A DNA stretch of 64,000 bases from Moritella sp. PE36 (GTDB lineage Bacteria > Pseudomonadota > Gammaproteobacteria > Enterobacterales > Moritellaceae). The position numbers and the translations under genes were made by a program. The notes under the pieces are model-generated. The model was given only the letters and a program-made list of their open reading frames with translations, was not told where the DNA came from and did not search any database. Position 1 is the first letter of the stretch; the number at the start of each line of letters is the position of its first letter. Where the stretch lies: NCBI RefSeq assembly GCF_000170855.1, contig NZ_ABCQ01000001.1:186001-250000 (forward strand), written 5' to 3'. Positions 58,044 through 64,000 of the stretch are shown one piece after another.

Positions 58044-58084
58044 TACACAACGAACTTACTCACCTGTCTAGGAAGATAGAGATA

Positions 58085-59134
58085 ATGAAAACGTTGCTAA
58101 CCAGTACTACATTAATCGCAAGTTTGATGACAACGGCCGTTAATGCCAATGACAATCTTGATTCAATTATTGTCGCTGCAAAAAAAGAAGGCGCTGTATA
58201 CAGTGTCGGCATGCCAGATAGCTGGGCGAACTGGAAAGATACTTGGGTTGATCTGAGTAATATCTATGGTTTAAAACACCAAGATACTGATATGAGTTCA
58301 GCACAAGAAGTGGCTAAATTTGCAGCCGAAAAACACCATGCAACCGCAGATATCGGTGACGTTGGTTTTGCTTTTGCACGTGTAGCCGTGAAACAAGGTG
58401 TAACACAAGCATATAAACCAAGTACCTGGGACAGCATTCCAAATTGGGCTAAAGATCAAGACGGCCACTGGGCACTTGCTTATACCGGCACCATCTCATT
58501 TATCTCGAATAATAATTTAGTCAAAAATCCGCCAAAATCATGGGACGACATTCTAACAGGTGATTATAGAGTCACTGTTGGTGATGTGGGCATCGCATCA
58601 CAGGCGAATAATGCCGTGCTTGCGGCTGCATTTGCCCACGGTGGTAGTGAAAAAAATCTGAAACCAGCAATTAAGTTTTTCGCCGAATTGGCCAAACAAG
58701 GTCGCCTATCCCTTAATGATCCCGGTTTAGCTAATCTTGAAAAGGGCGAAGTTGAAGTCGCTATCCTTTGGGACTTTAATGCCCTGAGCTATCGCGATAA
58801 AATTGATCGTAATCGTTTCACGGTATCGATACCACAAGACGGTTCGGTTATTTCAGGTTACACCACCATCATTAATAAATATGCCCAAAACCCCAATGCC
58901 GCAAAGCTGGCGCGTGAATACATCTTCAGTGATCAAGGCCAAATCAATTTAGCCAAAGGTTACGCGCGTCCAATTCGTGACAATGTGACTTTACCAGCGT
59001 CAATCCAAGCGAAGTTATTACCGGCTGAGCAATATAGCAATGTGCACCCGGTAACAAATTTTAAAGCATGGGAAAAAAGCACCCGTAAGCTACCTCGTCA
59101 GTGGCAAGAAAACGTACTGATCCATATTAAATAG
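58085..59134 (+). CDS. ABC transporter periplasmic binding protein, phosphate-starvation operon
   Basis: A 349-residue solute-binding protein of the iron/putrescine/2-aminoethylphosphonate type. The signal peptide MKTLLTSTTLIASLMTTAVNA is cleaved near residue 21. The mature part starts LDSIIVAAKKEGAVYSVGMP, typical of this class, and has KNPPKSWDDILTGDYRVTVGDVG and LWDFNALSYRDK. AGGAAG lies before the ATG. First gene of six, behind the PhoB sites. The ligand is probably an organophosphorus compound; which one cannot be read. Confidence 0.88.
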   Translation: MKTLLTSTTLIASLMTTAVNANDNLDSIIVAAKKEGAVYSVGMPDSWANWKDTWVDLSNIYGLKHQDTDMSSAQEVAKFAAEKHHATADIGDVGFAFARVAVKQGVTQAYKPSTWDSIPNWAKDQDGHWALAYTGTISFISNNNLVKNPPKSWDDILTGDYRVTVGDVGIASQANNAVLAAAFAHGGSEKNLKPAIKFFAELAKQGRLSLNDPGLANLEKGEVEVAILWDFNALSYRDKIDRNRFTVSIPQDGSVISGYTTIINKYAQNPNAAKLAREYIFSDQGQINLAKGYARPIRDNVTLPASIQAKLLPAEQYSNVHPVTNFKAWEKSTRKLPRQWQENVLIHIK

Positions 59135-59165
59135 CAAAACATCCATATCAAATAACGAGAATTCA

Positions 59166-60032
59166 ATGAACAATAAAGTCATACTTGTTGTTCTCGATGG
59201 TCTTAATCATCAAGTAGCCCGTGATTGCATGGGTTACTTGAATGCATTAATCGAACAAGATCGAGCGACACTTTATCCGGTTATCAGTGAACTACCATCC
59301 CTGTCGCGCCCGCTGTACGAGTGTTTATTAACGGGCGTAACACCAGCACAAAGTGGCATAGTGAATAATGATATTGTTCGTCTATCTCACCATAGCAGTA
59401 TATTTAGTCTAGCCAAACAAGCCTCACTCACCACGGCAGCGGCTGCTTACCATTGGATGAGCGAGCTATATAACATCGCCCCTTACAATGCCGTGCGTGA
59501 TCGCTTTACCCAAGATCCAAGCTTGAATATTCAACATGGTTGTTTCTATCACCTAGACCATTACCCTGATGAAATGTTGTTTTTGGACGCAGAGAATATA
59601 CGCCAACAGCACCAGCCAGATTTCTTACTGATCCACCCGATGAACATCGATGATGCTGGGCATAAATTTGGATTGGATTCGAGCCAATACCGTAATTCCG
59701 CGCGTCGTGCCGATATCATCTTGTCTAACTATGTGGATGTTTGGTTACAAGCGGGCTATCAGATCATGATCACCAGTGATCACGGCATGAATAATGATAA
59801 GTCACATGGCGGCATCTTACCTGAAGAACGCGCGGTGCCTTTATTTGTGATTGGTGACGGTTTTAGCCACCAGCCTGCAACAATGAAACAAACGGATATT
59901 TGCGGCAACGTTTGCCAATTATTGGGGTTAACCAGCCATGATAAATCCTACAATCGGGATCTATTAATAAACAAGCCAGATCGATTGATCAAACAATCCA
60001 GATCGATTAATCAAGTTGTTGAAAGAGCGTAA
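59166..60032 (+). CDS. Alkaline phosphatase-superfamily phosphodiesterase/phosphonate hydrolase
   Basis: A 288-residue enzyme of the NPP/PhnA branch of the alkaline phosphatase superfamily. Metal ligands are seen in VVLDGLN (Asp near residue 9), DDAGHKFG, ITSDHGMNND and HGGILPEE; the nucleophile would be a serine in SELPSLSRPLYECLLTGVTP. It has no signal peptide, so it acts in the cytoplasm, after import. It follows the binding-protein gene by 31 bases. Cleavage of a phosphodiester or a C-P bond is possible; relatives include phosphonoacetate hydrolase and nucleotide pyrophosphatases. Confidence 0.85.
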   Translation: MNNKVILVVLDGLNHQVARDCMGYLNALIEQDRATLYPVISELPSLSRPLYECLLTGVTPAQSGIVNNDIVRLSHHSSIFSLAKQASLTTAAAAYHWMSELYNIAPYNAVRDRFTQDPSLNIQHGCFYHLDHYPDEMLFLDAENIRQQHQPDFLLIHPMNIDDAGHKFGLDSSQYRNSARRADIILSNYVDVWLQAGYQIMITSDHGMNNDKSHGGILPEERAVPLFVIGDGFSHQPATMKQTDICGNVCQLLGLTSHDKSYNRDLLINKPDRLIKQSRSINQVVERA

Positions 60033-60040
60033 ATAAAGCT

Positions 60041-60934
60041 ATGAACACTGTTTCTGTCCCTGTTACTCAAGTAACAACCACAAAGCCAAACCATAAGCGT
60101 TTGGCATTAACGAAGTTCAAACCAGCATTAATCTTACTGCCGTTTGCGCTGCTATTTTTTATGTTCCAAATTGCCCCTATGTTATGGGTGTTGGTCAACA
60201 GTTTCATTTATGAAGAAGCATTCAGCTTCGAAAATTATCAAGAGATCTTTGATTCAGCGTTTATCTTACAAGGATTTACCAACAGCCTGTGGTTAGCGAT
60301 TACCTCTAGCTTAGTGGGTATTATCATTGCCGCATGTTTCGTTTCATCGCTGCGCCGCTTTGATTCAGGATTACGCGATTGGATCATTTCGTTTACCAAT
60401 ATGACCGCCAACTTTAGCGGTGTTCCTCTGGCCTTTGCGTTTATTATTATTCTTGGTTTTAACGGCGCGCTGACATTACTGCTGAAAAAATACGGCATTA
60501 TTGACGACTTTAATTTATATGGTCAATGGGGACTGCTGGCCATTTATATCTATTTTCAAGTACCACTCGCCGTGCTACTGCTGTATCCGGCATTTGATGC
60601 GTTAAGTGACGATTGGCAAGCGGCATCCGCATTGCTGGGCGCGAAAACCTGGCAGTTCTGGCGCTACATAGCCCTGCCAGTCTTATCACCCGCCTTACTC
60701 GGTACCTTTATTATTTTGATTGCAAATGCCATGGGGGCATACGCCAGTGTTTATGCGTTAACGTCAGGTAACTACAATGTCATCACCGTGCGTATTGCCA
60801 GTTTAGTATCGGGCGATATTTTTCTAGAGCCTAATCTAGCCGCTGCCATTTCGGTGTTACTCATCTTATTGCTGGCGTTTATTACCATCATTAACCAAAT
60901 GCTTATTGGCCGGAGTTATCATGCAAAACGCTAA
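60041..60934 (+). CDS. ABC transporter permease 1
   Basis: A 297-residue permease with six hydrophobic segments after a polar N-terminus of about 28 residues. The EAA loop that contacts the ATPase is DDWQAASALLGAKTWQFWRYIALPVLSPAL. It belongs to the putrescine/iron class of binding-protein-dependent permeases. It starts 8 bases after the hydrolase stop and overlaps permease 2 by 14 bases. Confidence 0.92.
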   Translation: MNTVSVPVTQVTTTKPNHKRLALTKFKPALILLPFALLFFMFQIAPMLWVLVNSFIYEEAFSFENYQEIFDSAFILQGFTNSLWLAITSSLVGIIIAACFVSSLRRFDSGLRDWIISFTNMTANFSGVPLAFAFIIILGFNGALTLLLKKYGIIDDFNLYGQWGLLAIYIYFQVPLAVLLLYPAFDALSDDWQAASALLGAKTWQFWRYIALPVLSPALLGTFIILIANAMGAYASVYALTSGNYNVITVRIASLVSGDIFLEPNLAAAISVLLILLLAFITIINQMLIGRSYHAKR

Positions 60935-61712
60935 TGCTGCGTCGATCCATAAATTCGTTGTCTATGGCACCGTGACGTTATTATTCATCCCTATCCTCGC
61001 GACGTTTATTTATTCGATATCCTCTAGTTGGGGCGCGACGATTTTACCCAATGGTTTCACTGCCGGTTGGTATAGTCAGTTATGGCAAGACCCGCGGTTT
61101 ATTGCCGCATTTGGTCGCTCACTGTTTGTTTGTATCTGCGCATTGATATTAAGTAGTGTGTTGATCATTCCTGCGATCTTTGTGGTGTTTTATTATTTCC
61201 CTAAATTAAATGGGCTGATGAATGTACTAATCTTACTGCCCTTTGCCGTGCCGCCTGTGGTGTCATCCGTGGGTTTACTGCAAATATATGCCGATAGTTC
61301 CATTCAAATTGTCGGTACACCATGGATCTTAATCGGCACCTATTTCACCATTGCCCTGCCATTTATGTATCGTGCCATCGCCAACAGCTTTGAAGCGATT
61401 AATTTAGCCGACCTGATGGATGCAGCACACTTACTGGGTGCCAGCACCGCGCAAGCATTCTTTATGGTTGTGTTACCTAATTTGAAGAAAGGGTTATTTG
61501 CCTCACTGTTTTTATCTTTCTCGTTCTTATTGGGTGAATTTGTATTTTCGAACATCTTGGTGGGTACGCGTTATGAAACCCTGCAAATCTATTTATATAA
61601 TATGCGCCAGACCAGTGGTCACTTCACCTCAGCGTTAGTAATGACTTACTTCGCATTTATTTTTATTTTCACTTGGTTGGCCAGCCGTATTAGCCGAGGA
61701 GCTCCATCATGA
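60921..61712 (+). CDS. ABC transporter permease 2
   Basis: A 263-residue permease with six hydrophobic segments. The EAA loop is LADLMDAAHLLGASTAQAFFMVVLPNLKKGLFAS. The ATG at 60921 has GGAG 5 bases upstream; an in-frame TTG five codons earlier is less likely. It pairs with permease 1 to form the membrane channel and overlaps the ATPase gene by 4 bases. Confidence 0.92.
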   Translation: MQNANAASIHKFVVYGTVTLLFIPILATFIYSISSSWGATILPNGFTAGWYSQLWQDPRFIAAFGRSLFVCICALILSSVLIIPAIFVVFYYFPKLNGLMNVLILLPFAVPPVVSSVGLLQIYADSSIQIVGTPWILIGTYFTIALPFMYRAIANSFEAINLADLMDAAHLLGASTAQAFFMVVLPNLKKGLFASLFLSFSFLLGEFVFSNILVGTRYETLQIYLYNMRQTSGHFTSALVMTYFAFIFIFTWLASRISRGAPS

Positions 61713-62725
61713 GTTTTGTTACTGTAAAAAACCTGCAAAAAAGCTTTGGTAGTAATACCGTATTTTCAGATATTAACTTCAGCATCAAAGAAGGTGAATT
61801 TGTTACCTTACTCGGCCCCAGTGGTTGTGGTAAATCAACCTTGTTACGCAGCCTTGCCGGTCTGAATAACGTCGAAGCAGGCGAAATATGGGTGGGAGAC
61901 CAAAATATTACTCATTTAGCGCCACAAAAAAGAGACATAGGTATGGTGTTTCAATCTTATGCTTTATTCCCAAATATGACGGTGGTAAATAACATCGCCT
62001 TCGGTTTAAAAATGAAGAAACTGAGCAAAGATGAAATAAACAAACAAGTGGCTCGCGTTATCGAATTGGTCGAACTAAAAGGCAAAGAACACCAGTATCC
62101 GCATCAATTATCAGGCGGCCAAAAACAGCGTGTGGCGTTGGCGAGAGCATTAGTGGTACAGCCAAAAATATTATTACTTGATGAACCACTGTCAGCATTG
62201 GATGCCCGTATTCGTAAGCACTTACGCCAACAAATTTGTGATATTCAAAAAGAACTTAACCTCACTACGGTATTTGTGACTCATGATCAAGAAGAAGCCA
62301 TGACCATGTCTGATCGTATCTTTTTAATGAATGAAGGGTCGATAGTACAACAAGGCAGTGCGGAGCAAATATACACCCAACCACACAATGAATTTGTAGC
62401 CGGGTTCATGGGTAATTATAATTTATTGTCGCCGCAACAAGCGCAAGATGTGCTTAATATGCAAATCAATGGCAAACTGGCGATTCGCCCAGAATCAATT
62501 TATGTACGTGAAGCAGGTCGTACTTATGGTGAGCATATTTCTGCTCCGACCCAAGGCATCATTAAAAGTCATCAGTTATTGGGCAATGTGATCCGCTATC
62601 AAGTATCAGTCAAAGGCTGTGATATTACCGTGGATTTACTTAATCGTTCATCAGAGCGGTTATTCGAGGCTGGCACTCCGCTAGAGCTGCTGTTTAATTT
62701 AAATGAATTACAACAAGTGAGTTAA
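61709..62725 (+). CDS. ABC transporter ATP-binding protein
   Basis: A 338-residue ATPase of the Pot/Fbp class: Walker A GPSGCGKST (residues 33-41), Q-loop MVFQSYALFPNMTV, signature LSGGQKQRVALARAL, Walker B ILLLDEPLSALD and the switch histidine in FVTHDQEEAMTMSDR. The last 100 residues form a TOBE-like regulatory domain. It starts within the stop of permease 2 (ATGA overlap). Confidence 0.95.
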   Translation: MSFVTVKNLQKSFGSNTVFSDINFSIKEGEFVTLLGPSGCGKSTLLRSLAGLNNVEAGEIWVGDQNITHLAPQKRDIGMVFQSYALFPNMTVVNNIAFGLKMKKLSKDEINKQVARVIELVELKGKEHQYPHQLSGGQKQRVALARALVVQPKILLLDEPLSALDARIRKHLRQQICDIQKELNLTTVFVTHDQEEAMTMSDRIFLMNEGSIVQQGSAEQIYTQPHNEFVAGFMGNYNLLSPQQAQDVLNMQINGKLAIRPESIYVREAGRTYGEHISAPTQGIIKSHQLLGNVIRYQVSVKGCDITVDLLNRSSERLFEAGTPLELLFNLNELQQVS

Positions 62726-62729
62726 GGAA

Positions 62730-63413
62730 ATGAATGACATGAGCCAACCACTGTATATTTTTGATCTGGACGAAACCCTGATTAGTGCTGATAGCGCGAT
62801 ATTATGGCATCAGTTTTTAGTGACTAAAGGCATCATTACCGATCCCGAATTTCTCACTGAAGATCAACGTTTAATGACGCTGTATTCTGCGGGTAAATTG
62901 GATATGCCTGAATACCTTAATTTTTCCATGGCACCGCTTGCGCAGATTCCTAAAGAACAAGTCGATAGCTTGGTGGATGAATGTGTCGAAAAATACATTA
63001 TGCCAATGGTATTTCCGCAAGCACTGCAGCTATTAGCACAGCTTAAACAAGACAATATCACCACGGTATTGATCTCGGCGACGGTCAGCTTCATTGTGAA
63101 AAAAGTAGCCAAGCAACTCGGTATCGACCATGCGATGGGTATCGATATGTTAGTTGAGGATGGTTGTTATTCGGCCAACATTCTCGGCGTGGCCAGTTAT
63201 CGAGAAGGCAAAGTAACCCGCTTAGAATCTTGGTTAGCAGAGCAAACCGAGATCTTTACTGATACTTATTTTTATACGGATTCAATTAACGATCTGCCTT
63301 TGTGTGAATTTAGTCAATATCCCCATGTTGTTAACCCTTGCCCACAGTTAGCCCGCCATGCGCAAGCGCAGCACTGGCCGCAATTAGCTTGGTCACCGTT
63401 AACTGAGCAATAA
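62730..63413 (+). CDS. HAD-superfamily (subfamily IB) phosphatase
   Basis: A 227-residue phosphatase related to phosphoserine phosphatase. Motif I is FDLDETLISADS (nucleophile Asp near residue 13), motif II VLISATVS, and motif III plus IV the lysine of YREGKVTRL and the YTDSINDLPL aspartates. It follows the ATPase gene by 4 bases and ends the operon. After the alkaline-phosphatase-family enzyme splits the imported compound, it could release phosphate from the monoester. A second ATG at 62739 has better spacing to AAGGA and may be the real start. Confidence 0.9.
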   Translation: MNDMSQPLYIFDLDETLISADSAILWHQFLVTKGIITDPEFLTEDQRLMTLYSAGKLDMPEYLNFSMAPLAQIPKEQVDSLVDECVEKYIMPMVFPQALQLLAQLKQDNITTVLISATVSFIVKKVAKQLGIDHAMGIDMLVEDGCYSANILGVASYREGKVTRLESWLAEQTEIFTDTYFYTDSINDLPLCEFSQYPHVVNPCPQLARHAQAQHWPQLAWSPLTEQ

Positions 63414-63478
63414 CAATTAGCTTACTAACAGCACAAGCCTGCATAAATAGCGTATAGCCGCACTCATATTGGACGCAC

Positions 63479-63513
63479 AAAAAAGCCTGACTATTCACCT
63501 AGTCAGGCTTTTT
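63479..63513. terminator. Bidirectional terminator between the Pho operon and the desaturase
   Basis: AAAAAGCCTGACTA and TAGTCAGGCTTTTT pair around a 7-base loop, with A and T runs on both sides. Confidence 0.9.
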
Positions 63514-63565
63514 AATATTTACTTATTGCCAGTTAACGAGTCAGTATCACTGATTTTAATAAGCG

Positions 63566-64000
63566 TTACAATCGAGGGTAAAGTGCCGCATTCTTACCAG
63601 TGACTTTACCGACTGGGAATGAGAAATAAATAACCCGTCGCAATACAGAAGTATACTGGCTAAAGAAGTTACCTGTGTTGTACGCGATACCGTATTTAGC
63701 GGTAATAGCTTGCACTTCTTTCGACATAGCGACATAACGATGCGCAGGCACCTCTGGGAATAAATGATGCTCTACCTGACAGCTCAAATGACCCGTTAAA
63801 ATATGAAACCATTTAGGCCCTGTTAAGTTTGCCGAGCCTAAGATCTGACGATAATACCAATGACCACGGGATTCATTTTCACATTCTTTTTCGGTAAAGC
63901 TATATACCTCAGTTGGAAAGTGCCCACAGAAAATAACCGTTGAAGTCCAAAAATTACGAATTAGATTAGCCGCTATATTGCCCAATAATACCATCACAAA
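63566..64000 (-). CDS. Fatty acid desaturase, C-terminal part
   Basis: The last 144 codons of a membrane desaturase; the frame stays open to the window edge, so the N-terminal part lies beyond it. The third histidine box QVEHHLFPEVPAHRY is the QxxHH form found in front-end and acyl-CoA/lipid desaturases, and it follows LTGPKWFHILTGHLSC. The hydrophobic N-terminal bit (LLGNIAANLIRNFW) is a membrane stretch. Such enzymes add double bonds that keep membranes fluid in the cold. The substrate and the position of the bond cannot be told from this part. Confidence 0.88.
   Translation of the reverse strand, partial: FVMVLLGNIAANLIRNFWTSTVIFCGHFPTEVYSFTEKECENESRGHWYYRQILGSANLTGPKWFHILTGHLSCQVEHHLFPEVPAHRYVAMSKEVQAITAKYGIAYNTGNFFSQYTSVLRRVIYFSFPVGKVTGKNAALYPRL

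Overview
The window looks like a chromosome segment of a cold-adapted marine gammaproteobacterium, most likely Moritella or a close relative among the Vibrio/Shewanella/Psychromonas group. I infer this from the gene set and gene order (corC-lnt, pgeF-rluD/bamD, slyX/slyD-yheV-yheS, a Vibrio-type TonB2 cluster with a long ExbB-like TtpC protein), the fairly AT-rich sequence, an rRNA operon with tRNA-Glu in the spacer and tRNA-Asp at its end, and part of a fatty acid desaturase. No prophage, transposase or CRISPR array was seen. The genus is an inference; the 16S gene at 7932-9473 would settle it.

Layout. 1-3.7 kb: corC (5' end missing), lnt, a SirB2-like membrane protein and a metallo-beta-lactamase-fold hydrolase. 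3.8-9.8 kb: a complete rRNA operon on the minus strand (16S, tRNA-Glu, 23S, 5S, tRNA-Asp), followed downstream by two decayed tRNA-Asp copies, each with a terminator or terminator remnant. 10-18.4 kb: a chemoreceptor, a DUF924 protein, a YiaV/YiaW-type membrane fusion pair, a GAF histidine kinase with a LuxR-type regulator, and an alanine/glycine:cation symporter under a tandem glycine riboswitch. 18.4-31 kb: housekeeping genes clpB (with a sigma-32 promoter inside pgeF), pgeF, rluD, bamD, hemE, rsd, fkpA, slyX, slyD, yheV and yheS. 31-36.5 kb: a six-gene TonB2-type operon behind a promoter overlapped by a Fur box. 36.5-46.7 kb: yheU, prkB, a LysO-like exporter, a siroheme synthase, a SieB-like protein, ribA, mgsA, a PutA system split into two genes, and ybaN.

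46.8-54.4 kb holds a catabolic block: a DctP/DctQ/DctM TRAP transporter, a LysR regulator, an MmsA-type semialdehyde dehydrogenase and an omega-amino acid:pyruvate aminotransferase. The two enzymes would turn beta-alanine (or a similar omega-amino acid) into malonate semialdehyde and then acetyl-CoA, and a shared 10-mer in the two promoter regions may be the regulator's site. 54.6-57.8 kb: a TRIC-like channel, an unrecognised lipoprotein and a stand-alone Cache sensor.

The most interesting system is at 57.98-63.4 kb. Six consecutive 11-base units resembling PhoB half-sites precede a six-gene operon: a periplasmic binding protein, a signal-peptide-less alkaline-phosphatase-superfamily enzyme, two permeases, an ATPase and a HAD phosphatase. 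It reads as a phosphate-starvation system that imports an intact organophosphorus compound, cleaves it in the cytoplasm and removes the phosphate. The substrate cannot be read from the sequence. The window ends in the 3' part of a desaturase gene.
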